Source: Thalassotalea sediminis (GTDB taxonomy: Bacteria > Pseudomonadota > Gammaproteobacteria > Enterobacterales > Alteromonadaceae). Taken from it: DNA of 64,000 bases. A program made the position numbers and the translations under genes. Positions 25,428-35,996 of this stretch are shown here, one piece after another. Where the stretch lies: contig NZ_AP027361.1 in NCBI RefSeq assembly GCF_030295915.1, forward strand, positions 1,550,001 to 1,614,000. The letters run 5' to 3'. Below the pieces are notes generated by a model. The model made no database searches. It was given only the letters and a program-made list of their open reading frames with translations, and was not told the DNA's origin. The number at the start of each line of letters is the position of its first letter. Position 1 is the first letter of the stretch.

Positions 25428-26801
25428 TTATAAGTGTCTAATTAATTTAAGCAGCTTAAATTTTAACTTTGTGTATGGTGCGAAACGCACGGGGAGATCT
25501 TTTAGAAAAGGGCGCTTTAATACTGACTTTAAATGGCTAAAATTATCGAAGCCTGCTTTACCACTATATTGGCCCATACCGCTAGGGCCAACACCACCAA
25601 AAGGTAAATCAGGGACGGCATTAAACATGATCACATCATTAATGCATAAATTGCCACAACTAATTTCATTAGCCCATTGATATTCTTGTTGTTTATCGCG
25701 GGTAAACAGGTATGAGGCTAATGGTTTATCACGCTGTGTAATAAATGCTTTTGCTTCACTAAAGCTATCAATTGTTATGATAGGGAGAATCGCACCGAAA
25801 ATTTCTTCGGTCATTAGTGCGCTATCTAACGCCGGATCTACGACAATGGTAGGAGCTATATAGCGTTCATTTATATCTACTTCACCACCTTGGACAATAT
25901 CACCAGTATCAAGGTAACTAGCAATTCGTTCACAGTGCCGTGTATTGATAATACGGCCGTAAGAATCACTTGATTTAGGATCGTTGCCAAACATTGTACT
26001 AATTTGGCTTTGTAAAGCTGTTAAAAGCTGTGGCAACACATCTTTTTGCACTAATACGTAATCAGGGGCAATACAAGTTTGCCCTGCATTCATCCATTTA
26101 CCCCACGCAAGGCGTTGTGCTGTTATTGTAATATCTGCACTACTATCGATATAAACTGGACTTTTACCCCCTAATTCTAGTGTGACAGGCGTTAAATGCT
26201 TAGCGGCTGCAGCCATAATAATACGCGCTACTTGACCGTTTCCGGTATACATAATGTGATCAAACGGATGCGTTAGTAGTTCAGTTGTCTCTTCAACGCC
26301 ACCTTCAATGACTGAGAACGCTTGATTATCCAAATACTGCGGAATAAGCGTTGCGAGCAAAGAAGAGGTAGCAGGCGCTAGTTCGGAAGGTTTAATTATT
26401 GCGCAGTTACCTGCAGATACAGCGGCAACTAGCGGTGCTAACACTAATTGTACAGGGTAATTCCATGCACCAATGATCAATACCGTTCCTAATGGTTCTG
26501 GCTGAATATAAGAACGCCCAGGTTGAGCAACAATGGGAGTCGATACGCGCCGACTATTTGCCCATTTATTGAGTCGTTTCAATACGTGATCTACATCACC
26601 AGCAACATATGAAATTTCTGTAATCCAGCTTTCAACTTTTGGTTTGCCTAGATCTTTATTTAAGGCTGCAATGAACTCTTGCTCATTTTCTTGAACCAGC
26701 TTTTTTATTTGGCGTAACTGTGCTTTTCGCCAGTTTATGTCTCTGGTAACTAGCGTATTGAAGTACGCCTTGTGATTTTCTACCTGCTGTTTAAAGTTCA
26801 C
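25428..26801 (-). CDS. Aldehyde dehydrogenase (class 3 / coniferyl-aldehyde type)
   Basis: A 457-residue NAD(P)-dependent aldehyde dehydrogenase of the short class 3 type (similar in shape to coniferyl aldehyde dehydrogenases and fatty aldehyde dehydrogenases). The catalytic glutamate is in VTLELGGKSP and the catalytic cysteine in NAGQTCIAPDY; GAWNYPVQL and FGAILPI are also conserved. The start is GTG with GAGGACGTA upstream. It lies 78 bp downstream of a TetR gene on the same strand, near two acyl-CoA dehydrogenase genes, which suggests a role in oxidising long-chain aldehydes from lipid turnover. That substrate is inference. Confidence 0.88.
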   Translation of the reverse strand: MNFKQQVENHKAYFNTLVTRDINWRKAQLRQIKKLVQENEQEFIAALNKDLGKPKVESWITEISYVAGDVDHVLKRLNKWANSRRVSTPIVAQPGRSYIQPEPLGTVLIIGAWNYPVQLVLAPLVAAVSAGNCAIIKPSELAPATSSLLATLIPQYLDNQAFSVIEGGVEETTELLTHPFDHIMYTGNGQVARIIMAAAAKHLTPVTLELGGKSPVYIDSSADITITAQRLAWGKWMNAGQTCIAPDYVLVQKDVLPQLLTALQSQISTMFGNDPKSSDSYGRIINTRHCERIASYLDTGDIVQGGEVDINERYIAPTIVVDPALDSALMTEEIFGAILPIITIDSFSEAKAFITQRDKPLASYLFTRDKQQEYQWANEISCGNLCINDVIMFNAVPDLPFGGVGPSGMGQYSGKAGFDNFSHLKSVLKRPFLKDLPVRFAPYTKLKFKLLKLIRHL

Positions 26802-26879
26802 TACGTCCTCGACCGAAAATTTGAAAAATCAGGTAATTACTTTACTTGGTTTTTGAACCTTTGTACAAATAGTATTGTA

Positions 26880-27554
26880 TTAATCTGACTTTCTTTTTAC
26901 ACGTAAAACGGCCATTAATAGTCGTTCAACAATACTGTAGATATAATCGACATCTACAGCTTTAGGAGCAACGAGATTTCTATACTCGAGCTGTGTAAAT
27001 ACGGTCAATAAAATATCGGCATCAATAGTCGCTGTTTCAGGAGAAAAATACCCACAAAGCCTCTCAAAAGGAGCAATAAGTGTATCTCGGTGACTTGTTG
27101 CAAGTTGTCTTAGAGCCGGGGATACTTGCACTTCTGTGAATAAAAATTGTTCTACTGCTAAATCTACTGGGTTTTCTTTTAATTTATTGATTAAATAATC
27201 TGTAGCTATTTTTGATAAGGTATCTGCGAGTTCACGACGAATAGACCCTTTTTTCAACTGCGTTTTAGTATAACTATCCAGTAACTCAAAGATTTGTAAC
27301 CAAGCAAGACGTGCTTTTTCGAGCGTACGATTTGAGCTTAGTAAGAAAGCTTCATGAACTAATTCTTGAATATCTTTAAAGTAATACGTGGTAAGTGATA
27401 ATTGTAATTGAGCTTGGTTTGCTATCGCGCGGTGAGTAGTCCCTTTTATACCGTTAGCTGCTAATACTTCGATAGCAGCATTCAGTATTTGATTTCTTGT
27501 CTGTTCGCCTTTAGAGCGGCGCTTGACAACGTTTTTTTCCTTTATAAGCGACAT
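26880..27554 (-). CDS. TetR family transcriptional regulator
   Basis: A 224-residue TetR regulator. The N-terminal helix-turn-helix (about residues 16-62) reads KGEQTRNQILNAAIEVLAANGIKGTTHRAIANQAQLQLSLTTYYF in outline; the rest is the ligand-binding domain. A TTG four codons upstream is open, but ATG at 27554 has GGAAAG upstream. The neighbours are an acyltransferase (upstream) and an aldehyde dehydrogenase (downstream), so it may sense an acyl or aldehyde signal. A 15-base inverted repeat 36 bp upstream of its start is a candidate autoregulatory site. Confidence 0.85.
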   Translation of the reverse strand: MSLIKEKNVVKRRSKGEQTRNQILNAAIEVLAANGIKGTTHRAIANQAQLQLSLTTYYFKDIQELVHEAFLLSSNRTLEKARLAWLQIFELLDSYTKTQLKKGSIRRELADTLSKIATDYLINKLKENPVDLAVEQFLFTEVQVSPALRQLATSHRDTLIAPFERLCGYFSPETATIDADILLTVFTQLEYRNLVAPKAVDVDYIYSIVERLLMAVLRVKRKSD

Positions 27555-27589
27555 TAGACTTTCCAAAGTTATTTATGTAACAATAAATT

Positions 27590-27604
27590 AACGTTTTTTA
27601 CGTT
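27590..27604. promoter_or_regulatory. Candidate operator of the TetR regulator
   Basis: AACGT-TTTTT-ACGTT, a palindrome with five-base arms, in the gap between the acyltransferase stop and the TetR start. The short arms and AT-rich spacer make it weak evidence. Confidence 0.3.
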
Positions 27605-27636
27605 TTAGTTCAATAAAACCAAGGGATTGAAAGCGC

Positions 27637-28530
27637 TTACTTAGTAAGATAATTGTTAATTTTTGTATCGCTTCGTTGCCATAGCTGTGTTAACCAACGG
27701 TGAAAGTCACGTTTATAGTTCACATCATTATTATAGTCACCACGCAGCAGTTCACTGTTATTTATTTGTTCAATATCTATAACCACTTCTTTTAACTTAC
27801 CTTTAAGCATATCTTTCATGATATGACCGGGGTTTTGTGGGTAAATAATCGAAACCAGTAAAATTTTATCAAACTGTTCACCCATGGTTTGCATCGTAAA
27901 AGCAATACCGCTTGCCTTAGGTGTAAGTAAGTGTTGAAACTTATTGTTTTGGCGACGATGTTTTTCTTCAGTGTACCTCGTCCCTTCTACAAAATTGATA
28001 ATTGTCGTTGGTTGATTTTTAAACTTAAGGCAAGACTTTTTTGTCGTCTCAATATCCTTACCGATAAGGTGAGGGTTCTTTTTGAGGTAGCTACGACTAT
28101 AACGGCGCATAAAAGGCATATCTAAGGCCCAGCAAGCCATACCTACAAAAGGAACTTTCTTCAATGAATCTTTTAAAAAATATCTAGGTTCTGGTATTCG
28201 TGTGCGTGCAAAATGAGACAAAATAAAAATATCCAACCAACTTTGGTGGTTTGCAATCATTAAATACCACGAGTTTTTGTCTAGGTTCTCGTCACCTTTA
28301 ATTGTCCAAGAAACTTTATTAAACGTACAGATCAGCAAATAATTTATGAGTGCCCATAAACGATAGAAAAAATTCATTGGGTAAGCTAGGTTGCGCCTAA
28401 AAACGGGTAAGGGAATAAGAAGTTTTAATAACCCGCCTGCAAAAACGAGCGAGCCGCAAAGGGCCAAATTAAAACAAAAAAGTGTAAATGAAATTGGCAT
28501 TAAGATGAAAGAAGGTAGAAATGACAACAT
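27637..28530 (-). CDS. Lysophospholipid acyltransferase, YihG-like
   Basis: A 297-residue membrane acyltransferase of the PlsC/LPLAT superfamily, closest in outline to E. coli YihG. The HX4D motif NHQSWLD is at about residue 93 and the glycerol-phosphate binding segment VEGTRYTEEK at about residue 180. One or two hydrophobic segments at the N-terminus anchor it in the inner membrane. It acylates a lysophospholipid, probably at sn-2. It lies 82 bp before the TetR gene on the same strand. Confidence 0.86.
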   Translation of the reverse strand: MLSFLPSFILMPISFTLFCFNLALCGSLVFAGGLLKLLIPLPVFRRNLAYPMNFFYRLWALINYLLICTFNKVSWTIKGDENLDKNSWYLMIANHQSWLDIFILSHFARTRIPEPRYFLKDSLKKVPFVGMACWALDMPFMRRYSRSYLKKNPHLIGKDIETTKKSCLKFKNQPTTIINFVEGTRYTEEKHRRQNNKFQHLLTPKASGIAFTMQTMGEQFDKILLVSIIYPQNPGHIMKDMLKGKLKEVVIDIEQINNSELLRGDYNNDVNYKRDFHRWLTQLWQRSDTKINNYLTK

Positions 28531-28618
28531 GTTACAAGATAAATACTAACAAAACTGGCGGTTATTCTACTGGCTTTTAATGTGCTTGTGTATCGCTTTC
28601 TTAGTTCGTTATTGTGAA

Positions 28619-28654
28619 AAGGCCTAAAGTGGCAGATGTGCAACTTTAGGCCTT
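28619..28654 (-). terminator. Terminator of fadE
   Basis: A 12-bp stem AAGGCCTAAAGT / ACTTTAGGCCTT with a 12-base loop between the fadE stop and the acyltransferase start. The T tract is short. Confidence 0.7.
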
Positions 28655-28709
28655 GATAGTTTATTTTAACAATATGCTTTAATGGTGGTTAACACATAAT
28701 ATATTACCA

Positions 28710-31148
28710 CTAAGACATTGAATTAGCATAAACGCCTGAAACAAGTTCATCATGATCAAAGTCATCAACGTTTATAACTTGTAATCTTAGCTTCTCTGCA
28801 TTGATTAACATGTCCGCTTCTTCCTGCGAAATAGCGTTTTCTGCTAATCCCTTTTCTGCTACGCGATCTAAGTAATAGAATGGCATTTTCTCATTTAATG
28901 CTTTGCACACTTTGTCGTAAATAGGTTCGCATGCAATTAATAAGGTTAACGCGCTTTCTAAAACACCGAAGTTGTTTGTGCCGTCATCCGATAAATACTG
29001 TCCAGCTCCAAGCCTATCTCTTGCTTCACCAGGCGTTTGAAGTAAACGTGCAACCTGATGATCCGTCAAATCTGATGGCTTTTTCAACCAAGTACCAAAT
29101 GGGAATATCATTAACCTCAAGGCGACAGCTACAAATTTATTTGGAAAGTTACCTATTAGTTCATCAATTGCTTGCTGTGTACGGTATAAACTGTCTTCAA
29201 CGGCCCAGTTAACTAAAGGTATGTCTGCATGTTGACGGCCTTGATCGTGATAACGTTTTAAACTGGCGCTAGCAAGATATAGGTAACTTAAAATATCACC
29301 TAATCGTGCCGAAATGCGCTCTTTACGTTTTAAATCGCCACCAAGTGTTAACATAGCGATATCAGATAGCATCGCTAAATTGGCACTAAAGCGAGACATT
29401 AATTGATAGTAGCGTCTCGTATGATCACCAAAAGGGGCACTGGTAAACCGAGCACCTGTTAATGCGAGCCATTTTGTGCGTGTAATATTACTTATCGCAA
29501 AGCCAATATGTCCAAACAAGGCATGATCAAAGCTTGCTAGTGCTTCATTAGGATCTTCATTATTAGCAGCTTCTAGTTCTGCTAAAACGTAAGGGTGACA
29601 ACGAATAGCACCTTGCCCATATATGATCATACTTCGAGTAAGAATATTGGCACCTTCCACAGTAATAGCAACAGGTGCACCTTGATAACCGCGTGCTAGA
29701 TAGTTATTTGGCCCCATACAAATGCCTTTACCGCCGTGAATGTCCATCGCATCGGTAACACAACTACGCATTTTTTCTGTTAAGTGATATTTCGCAATTG
29801 CCGAAATAACTGACGGCTTTTCGCCTAAATCGATCGCTCCCGTTGACATGGTTGTTACGGCATCCATTAAATAGGCATTGCCACCTAAACGTGCTAGTGC
29901 TTCTTCAACACCTTCCATTTTACCTATAGGTAACTTAAATTGGCGGCGAATACGGCTATATGCACCTGTTGCAAGTGCGATTGACTTTATACCGCCTGCG
30001 CTATTCGAAGGCAGTGTAATTGCGCGGCCAACAGACAAACATTCCACTAGCATACGCCAGCCTTGACCAGCCATTTTAGGGCCGCCAATGATATAATCTA
30101 AAGGAACAAAAACTTCATTTCCTTTTGTTGGACCATTCTGGAATGGCACATTTAATGGAAAGTGACGTCTACCAACCTCTACACCATCAAGATCCGTTGG
30201 AATTAATGCACAGGTGATACCGAGATCTTCGGTGTCACCGATTAGACCGTCTGGGTCGCTTAACTTGAATGCTAAACCTAATACTGTAGCGACAGGCGCA
30301 AGAGTAATGTAGCGCTTATTCCAGGTGAGTTTCATACCAAGTACTTCTTCGCCGTTAAACTCTCCTTTACAAACAACACCAAAATCTGGAATTGCACCTG
30401 CGTCTGAACCGGCTTCTGGGCTAGTTAAAGCAAAACAAGGGATCTCTTCACCTTTAACTAATCGCGGTAAATAATGATCTTGTTGTTCTTTAGTTCCATA
30501 ATGTTGCAATAATTCACCAGGCCCTAAAGAGTTAGGTACGCCCACCGTGCTTGCTAGTACAGTACTTGCGCCAGATAGTTTTTGTAGTACGCGTGATTGT
30601 GCGAATGCGCTAAAGGCTAAGCCACCATATTCCTTTTTGATGATCATGGCGAAAAACTTATTGTCTTTTAAATATTGCCACACCTCTGGAGACATGTCAG
30701 CGCGATTGTGGGTTGTATCCCAGTCATCAACCATTTTACACACTTCTTCTACAGGACCATCAAGAAACGCTTGTTCTTCAGCTGTTAATCGAGGAGCAGG
30801 GTAGTTGTGTAATTTTTGCCAATCTGGGTTACCACGGAAAAGATCTGCTTCGAACCATGTTGTACCAGCGTCAATAGCTTCTTTCTCTGTACGAGACATT
30901 TCAGGCATAATTTTCTGAAACATCTTTAACAATGGTAAACTAATATATGTCTTGCGAACGTCACTAATATTTAGTGGTATGGCGAAAATGGCGAATAGCA
31001 GCCAACCAAATAAAGAGACAGCTTGAAATACCGTACCTAATGCCATTAATACGGCAAATGATATTGTATATGATGAGAGAGAGGCGCGGTTGTACGCCAT
31101 AAAGCCTGTTAGCGCGATTGCGCAAATAAACCAAGTTAATATTTCCAC
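28710..31148 (-). CDS. fadE: Acyl-CoA dehydrogenase FadE
   Basis: An 812-residue FadE, matching E. coli FadE (814). Two N-terminal hydrophobic segments (about 1-60) are followed by the dehydrogenase domain with [39 protein letters not shown] and [20 protein letters not shown], where the glutamate context VEGAN is the FadE catalytic signature, and by the long C-terminal FadE domain. The start is GTG with AAAGGTGTAAT upstream; an ATG two bases earlier is out of frame. A promoter and a FadR-like operator over the predicted transcription start lie directly upstream. Confidence 0.95.
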   Translation of the reverse strand: MEILTWFICAIALTGFMAYNRASLSSYTISFAVLMALGTVFQAVSLFGWLLFAIFAIPLNISDVRKTYISLPLLKMFQKIMPEMSRTEKEAIDAGTTWFEADLFRGNPDWQKLHNYPAPRLTAEEQAFLDGPVEEVCKMVDDWDTTHNRADMSPEVWQYLKDNKFFAMIIKKEYGGLAFSAFAQSRVLQKLSGASTVLASTVGVPNSLGPGELLQHYGTKEQQDHYLPRLVKGEEIPCFALTSPEAGSDAGAIPDFGVVCKGEFNGEEVLGMKLTWNKRYITLAPVATVLGLAFKLSDPDGLIGDTEDLGITCALIPTDLDGVEVGRRHFPLNVPFQNGPTKGNEVFVPLDYIIGGPKMAGQGWRMLVECLSVGRAITLPSNSAGGIKSIALATGAYSRIRRQFKLPIGKMEGVEEALARLGGNAYLMDAVTTMSTGAIDLGEKPSVISAIAKYHLTEKMRSCVTDAMDIHGGKGICMGPNNYLARGYQGAPVAITVEGANILTRSMIIYGQGAIRCHPYVLAELEAANNEDPNEALASFDHALFGHIGFAISNITRTKWLALTGARFTSAPFGDHTRRYYQLMSRFSANLAMLSDIAMLTLGGDLKRKERISARLGDILSYLYLASASLKRYHDQGRQHADIPLVNWAVEDSLYRTQQAIDELIGNFPNKFVAVALRLMIFPFGTWLKKPSDLTDHQVARLLQTPGEARDRLGAGQYLSDDGTNNFGVLESALTLLIACEPIYDKVCKALNEKMPFYYLDRVAEKGLAENAISQEEADMLINAEKLRLQVINVDDFDHDELVSGVYANSMS

Positions 31149-31165
31149 ATTACACCTTTATGTTG

Positions 31166-31182
31166 TAGAGGTCTGACCACTT
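31166..31182. promoter_or_regulatory. FadR-like operator of fadE
   Basis: On the minus strand AAGTGGTCAGACCTCTA, with the full core TGGTCNGACC of the FadR consensus. It covers the predicted transcription start of fadE, the expected position for repression. Confidence 0.65.
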
Positions 31183-31186
31183 ATTA

Positions 31187-31215
31187 AGGATAGATCGCTT
31201 ATTCGAACTTTTCAA
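31187..31215 (-). promoter_or_regulatory. Predicted sigma-70 promoter of fadE
   Basis: On the minus strand TTGAAA, 17 bases, TATCCT. The FadR-like site begins five bases downstream of the -10 element. Confidence 0.6.
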
Positions 31216-31426
31216 TGCTTAATTTCTATAATATAGCGGTTAATTTGTGTTTTGTATTCAGGCAAAGCCTTTAACAAATTGTTACGTAAGTCCGATGTAT
31301 TTAATCGATGTGGTTTAGGTTTCATTTTTTAAGTACAACGTTAAATCTCAGCTTAAATTTGATAGACAAATATAATCACTAAAATGTTATCATTTAAGTA
31401 CTCTATTTTAATGCTGTTTAAAACCT

Positions 31427-32224
31427 ATGTGTGAACTTTTAGCAATGAGTGCAAATGTACCAACCGATATTTGTTTTAGCTTTAGTGGTCTAATGCAACG
31501 TGGTGGTAATACAGGTCCTCATAAAGATGGTTGGGGCGTCACTTTTTACGAAGGTAAAGGGTGTCGCAGTTTTAAAGATCCATTACCGAGTGCTGAATCA
31601 CCAATTGCGACGTTAGTGACTGAATATCCTATCAAGAGCGAAGCGGTAATATGTCATATTAGGCAGGCCAATTCTGGTGCTGTGTGTTTAGAGAATACTC
31701 ACCCATTTACTCGTCAAATGTGGGGGAAAAACTGGACATATGCGCATAATGGACAATTGAAAGACTATGCGCAATCATTACCGGTTAAATACCATATTCC
31801 AGTAGGTACAACAGATAGCGAACATGCTTTTTGCTGGATACTTGATCAAATTTATATACAGTTTGGTGTCCAAGAACCAAGCGATCAAGATCTGTTTGCT
31901 TTTATCGCTGAACTTAGCGAAAAAATTAATCGTTTAGGTGTATTTAACTTACTCTTGTCTAATGGTGACTGTTTATTTGCGTACTGTTCAAACAACTTAC
32001 ACTGGATAACACGAAGAGCGCCGTTTGGCGAGGCGAGTTTAATAGATGCCGAAATGATTGTTGATTTTCAACAAGTTACTACTGCAAATGATGTCGTAAC
32101 TGTGATTGCTACTCAACCATTAACGGATGATGAGCGTTGGCATAAAATGCAAGCAGGTGAGTGGTTGTTATTTAAACTTGGTGAACCAATACTTAAAGGG
32201 CAAACACCCACCAAAATAGGTTAA
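31427..32224 (+). CDS. yafJ: Class II glutamine amidotransferase, YafJ-like
   Basis: A 265-residue class II glutamine amidotransferase. The N-terminus is MCELLAMS, so processing of Met1 exposes the nucleophile Cys2. HKDGWGVTFYEGKG, VICHIRQANSG and THPFTRQMWGKNWTYAHNGQL are typical YafJ segments. The partner and product are not known for this family. The stop codon is immediately adjacent to the stop of the convergent DUF3108 gene. Confidence 0.9.
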   Translation: MCELLAMSANVPTDICFSFSGLMQRGGNTGPHKDGWGVTFYEGKGCRSFKDPLPSAESPIATLVTEYPIKSEAVICHIRQANSGAVCLENTHPFTRQMWGKNWTYAHNGQLKDYAQSLPVKYHIPVGTTDSEHAFCWILDQIYIQFGVQEPSDQDLFAFIAELSEKINRLGVFNLLLSNGDCLFAYCSNNLHWITRRAPFGEASLIDAEMIVDFQQVTTANDVVTVIATQPLTDDERWHKMQAGEWLLFKLGEPILKGQTPTKIG

Positions 32225-32968
32225 CTATGGTGTTTTTAAGCTGGTAAGTTGTGCTTCAAATTGCTCTGCGCCAGCTTTTGCTTGGTAAAGTTTTACAAGT
32301 ACATAGTTTAATTCGGGAGCGAACCAAGCATAAGTTACACGTTTTTTCTCGATAACTTCACGCTTTAAACGAATTGTCATTACGTTACCGTAGGGTAACA
32401 TAAGCTCTTCTTTACCATCATATTGATAAACGTAGTTTTTGATACTACCAGATGTTGATATAACAGGGTAAACAAATACTTTCTGTTCTGGATTTTCAAT
32501 TAACTTTAAGCGGTTTTGTAAATGATAACTTAGCTTATCTTGGATATTTTCAGGAAAATCAATATTTAACGTAACATTTTCTTTCACATTGGTTGCGCGA
32601 TTTTCGTCAATGTTATATCGCCATTGATAAGATTTATCGCTTCCGGTACCGGTGCGTTCATAATAATAGGCTTTTGGGATTACATCATACTTGTCTATTG
32701 CTAGCAGTGAGCGTTCTTGTCGTTCATCCGAAAAAATAAGCCATTCAATATTGGTCTGGTAGCTATATTCATAAAGGCCATCATCAATGATTTCTAACGA
32801 CCGGGTACCTTTTCCGACAGGTGATGATTTATGCAAAATACTATATTCAGCAGTAAACGGGGTAATTGCTATTTTGCTTACTTCATCTTTTTCATTGTTG
32901 CTTACTTGTGCATTAACGATAGATGAGCACAACAGTATAGATGCTGCTATACAATACTTTTTAATCAT
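32225..32968 (-). CDS. DUF3108 family exported protein
   Basis: A 247-residue exported protein. Signal peptide MIKKYCIAASILLCSSIVNAQ, then a beta-rich DUF3108 region with FTAEYSILHKSSPVGKGTRSLE, YYYERTGTGSDKSYQWRYN and LPYGNVMTIRLKR. Function is unknown. An in-frame extension of 21 codons upstream overlaps purN, so the ATG at 32968 (AGGGG upstream) is preferred. It is 19 bp downstream of purN on the same strand, a gene order common in gammaproteobacteria, so it is probably cotranscribed with purMN. Confidence 0.86.
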   Translation of the reverse strand: MIKKYCIAASILLCSSIVNAQVSNNEKDEVSKIAITPFTAEYSILHKSSPVGKGTRSLEIIDDGLYEYSYQTNIEWLIFSDERQERSLLAIDKYDVIPKAYYYERTGTGSDKSYQWRYNIDENRATNVKENVTLNIDFPENIQDKLSYHLQNRLKLIENPEQKVFVYPVISTSGSIKNYVYQYDGKEELMLPYGNVMTIRLKREVIEKKRVTYAWFAPELNYVLVKLYQAKAGAEQFEAQLTSLKTP

Positions 32969-32987
32969 AATTACCCCTAAATTTTTA

Positions 32988-33632
32988 TTATTCTTCGTTA
33001 GCGTAACCACTTTTTGGTAATGGTTTACCATCTAATATTGCTGTATCTCCTTGCATTGCGAGTCTTCCGGCACAAAACCATCTCACCACTAGCGGGTATA
33101 TACGATGTTCTTGTTCATGTACTCTACTCGCCAAAAGTTCAGCAGTGTCATTTTCAAATATTGGTACTTTAGCTTGCAATATTACTGGACCACCATCTAA
33201 TTCTTCTGTAACAAAGTGAACGCTAACACCATGTGTCTTGTCACCAGCATCAATTGCGCGCTGATGAGTATTCAATCCTTGATATTTAGGCAGCAATGAT
33301 GGATGAATGTTCAATAATTTTCCCGCATATTTGTTAACAAATTTTTCAGTTAATATACGCATGAAACCTGCTAGCACAATAACATCAGCTTGATAACTGT
33401 CGATAACATCGATAAGGGCGTCGTCATAGTCTTCACGCGAGTTAAATTCGCGATGGGAGAGTACATTTGTTTTAATTTTTTCGTTACTGGCTCTAGTGAG
33501 GCCATAGGCGTCAGCGATATTAGATATCACCCCAACAACCTCTCCAGGGTAGTTAGTAGATTTGCAGGCGTCTATAATCGCCTGCAAATTAGAACCACTG
33601 CCTGATATGAGCACAAGGATTCGAGATTTCAT
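32988..33632 (-). CDS. purN: Phosphoribosylglycinamide formyltransferase PurN
   Basis: A 214-residue GAR transformylase that uses 10-formyl-tetrahydrofolate in purine synthesis. RILVLISGSGSNLQAII is the nucleotide-binding start; LNIHPSLLPKYQGL carries the catalytic Asn and His, and EELDGGPVI the catalytic Asp. Starts further upstream overlap purM; ATG at 33632, eight bases after the purM stop, matches E. coli PurN length (212). Confidence 0.95.
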   Translation of the reverse strand: MKSRILVLISGSGSNLQAIIDACKSTNYPGEVVGVISNIADAYGLTRASNEKIKTNVLSHREFNSREDYDDALIDVIDSYQADVIVLAGFMRILTEKFVNKYAGKLLNIHPSLLPKYQGLNTHQRAIDAGDKTHGVSVHFVTEELDGGPVILQAKVPIFENDTAELLASRVHEQEHRIYPLVVRWFCAGRLAMQGDTAILDGKPLPKSGYANEE

Positions 33633-33639
33633 TGATGAA

Positions 33640-34686
33640 TTAGTCCTCATTGATGACGACTTGTTCACCATCTTGGCTTAACTCAGCAATTTCACCTATG
33701 TGCCAAGCGTTCTCACCTTGTGCTTTTAAAATTGCTAAACTGTTTTCAACTTGATCAGCAGGTACAGCGATGATCATACCAACACCACAGTTAAAAGTGC
33801 GATACATTTCATGGCGAGTGATGTTACCTTTTTCTTGTAACCAGTTAAAAATTACTGGCCATTGCCATGAATTGCCATTGATGACTGCTTGTGCACTTTC
33901 AGGTAATACGCGAGGAATGTTTTCCCAGAACCCGCCACCAGTAATATGCGACAAGGCATGAACATCAACTTGTTTCAATAATTCAAGTACTGATTTTACA
34001 TAGATTTTAGTCGGCTCTAATAAACGATCAGCAATCGATTTACCATCGAGTAATTCACTTGTATCTGTATTGTTAACTTCAAGTACTTTACGGATTAATG
34101 AGTAACCATTCGAATGTGCGCCTGATGAACCAAGTGCAATTAATTGGTCGCCAGCTGCTACTTTCGTGCCGTCTAATAAACGTGATTTTTCTGCAACACC
34201 TACACAAAATCCTGCAATATCGTAATCGCCTTTGTGGTACATACCTGGCATTTCAGCTGTTTCACCGCCGACTAATGCACAGTTAGATTGAACACATCCT
34301 TCTGCAATACCACTCACAACAGAAGAGGCTACATCGACATCTAATTTTGCTGTTGCATAGTAATCTAAAAAGAATAATGGCTCTGCACCTTGAACAATAA
34401 GATCGTTGACACACATGGCAACAAGATCAATTCCTACAGTATCATGCTTTTCAAGGTCAATTGCTAAACGAAGTTTTGTGCCAACACCGTCAGTTCCAGC
34501 GACAAGTACGGGTTCTTTATAACCTGTAGGAAGTTGGCATACAGAGCCAAAGCCGCCTAAGCCACCCATCACTTCTGGACGTGTGGTACGCTTTACCGCA
34601 CCTTTAATATTTTCAACTAGTGCATTGCCTGCATCGATATCTACACCAGCATCTTTATAACTAAGTGACTGCTTTTCTTCGCTCAC
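33640..34686 (-). CDS. purM: Phosphoribosylformylglycinamidine cyclo-ligase PurM
   Basis: A 348-residue AIR synthetase of purine biosynthesis. [42 protein letters not shown] and THITGGG-type [17 protein letters not shown] are conserved segments. The start is GTG with GAGG seven bases upstream. It forms an operon with purN and is divergent from the DUF2066 gene. A PurR-like CAAACGGTT core lies just upstream (34700-34715, minus strand) but matches the PurR consensus only partly. Confidence 0.96.
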   Translation of the reverse strand: MSEEKQSLSYKDAGVDIDAGNALVENIKGAVKRTTRPEVMGGLGGFGSVCQLPTGYKEPVLVAGTDGVGTKLRLAIDLEKHDTVGIDLVAMCVNDLIVQGAEPLFFLDYYATAKLDVDVASSVVSGIAEGCVQSNCALVGGETAEMPGMYHKGDYDIAGFCVGVAEKSRLLDGTKVAAGDQLIALGSSGAHSNGYSLIRKVLEVNNTDTSELLDGKSIADRLLEPTKIYVKSVLELLKQVDVHALSHITGGGFWENIPRVLPESAQAVINGNSWQWPVIFNWLQEKGNITRHEMYRTFNCGVGMIIAVPADQVENSLAILKAQGENAWHIGEIAELSQDGEQVVINED

Positions 34687-34850
34687 GGGGAAACCTCATT
34701 TGTAACCGTTTGATATTGTCTGCTGCTCAGAACAGAGATAAAGAGCGCATATTCTACCAGTGCAAATGCTTGCTGAGAATCTTTTCAATAAAATATTTTT
34801 TTCTTTACGGTATTTATCGATTTTTAGCGGTAATTTGTTGTGGTAACATA

Positions 34851-35996
34851 ATGGTTATGAAACAGTTTTTTGTTGATCTTACCATGCGAAGTTTTTTAGT
34901 TTTTATATTGGTAATATTAAGCCTAACGGCCTTTAAAAATGCGCGAGCAGTGGAAGTGAAGGATTTATATCTTGCGCGTGTTGTTGTTGCGTCACAAAGT
35001 ATTACGGATAGAAATGCGGCGTTTAAAGACGCATTGGATATCGTCTTAGTAAAAGTGAGCGGGCAGAAGGGGATACTACAAAACCCTATTATTAAGCAAC
35101 AACGTGCTCGTTATAAATCTTTTGTTAATAACTTTCGTTATGAACGAAAAAATCAACAAAATTTGCTTGTCGTCTCTTTTGACGAAGCGAAAATAAACCA
35201 ATTATTTGTAGGTGCCAATTTACCTATTTGGGGCAGTTTGCGTCCACAAATTGTGATATGGATGGTTGAAGAGCGGCAGTTAACGCGTGAAATAGTAAGC
35301 GCTAATAGTCAATCGCCTTTAAATAGTGTGATTAAAACTGTTGAAGACAATCGTGGATTGCCTTTCATTATGCCAATGATGGATTTAACCGATAATAATC
35401 AAATATCAACATCTGAGGTCTGGGGGCGTTTTATTCAGCCTATTATTCGCGCTTCTTTACGCTATCAACCTGAGGCTATTGTAGTTATTAGGATGTCTGA
35501 TAATAGTTTATTACTAGATCAGCACCTTATGCCTAAGGAAGCTTGCCTTACAAACTGCGAAAATGTTGTGGCGCTTGATTGGAGCTTCTTATCTATGGCC
35601 AATGCTGATGTGATCCCGCATCTCGGTGAGCGGGTTTATGGTAAAGATAAACACGCATTATTGGCATCAACGCTCAGTAAAATAAGTGATATGGTCGCAA
35701 ATCGGTATGCGGTGACTACGGATACTAAACAAGATTTTATTATTGATGTTGCTAACGTGGACAGCTTATTCCAATATGTTGAAATAACAAATTTCTTGTC
35801 ACAATTATCGTCGGTAAAAGCAGTAAAGTTGGTGAAAGCTAATGGCAATACCAGACGATTTAGTCTATCGTTGCTCGGTTCTGAACAAGCGTTTTTATCT
35901 GCACTTAAACTCAACAAATCGCTAAAACGTTATGTTGATCCTCTTGACCCAGCCTCTATGCAAGGAACACCGTTATTTCATTGGGAGTCGCTTTGA
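34851..35996 (+). CDS. DUF2066 family exported protein
   Basis: A 381-residue DUF2066 protein. A signal peptide (MRSFLVFILVILSLTAFKNARAVEV) is followed by VKDLYLARVVVASQSITDRNAAFKDALDIVLVKVSGQ, the family signature. The open frame extends 62 codons further upstream across the purM start, which is not credible. ATG at 34851, 34857 or 34884 are all possible; none has a strong ribosome binding site, and 34884 gives the most compact signal peptide. Its C-terminus overlaps hda. Function is unknown; the purM | DUF2066-hda order is conserved. Confidence 0.82.
   Translation: MVMKQFFVDLTMRSFLVFILVILSLTAFKNARAVEVKDLYLARVVVASQSITDRNAAFKDALDIVLVKVSGQKGILQNPIIKQQRARYKSFVNNFRYERKNQQNLLVVSFDEAKINQLFVGANLPIWGSLRPQIVIWMVEERQLTREIVSANSQSPLNSVIKTVEDNRGLPFIMPMMDLTDNNQISTSEVWGRFIQPIIRASLRYQPEAIVVIRMSDNSLLLDQHLMPKEACLTNCENVVALDWSFLSMANADVIPHLGERVYGKDKHALLASTLSKISDMVANRYAVTTDTKQDFIIDVANVDSLFQYVEITNFLSQLSSVKAVKLVKANGNTRRFSLSLLGSEQAFLSALKLNKSLKRYVDPLDPASMQGTPLFHWESL

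Noticed and set aside
34700..34715. PurR operator upstream of purM.
   Set aside because: Only the central CAAACGGTT part fits; about half the positions of the consensus match, so I did not list it as a feature.
34665..34850. N-terminal extension of the DUF2066 protein back to 34665.
   Set aside because: It would overlap the divergent purM start, has no export signal at its front and no homologous counterpart; the signal peptide begins later.
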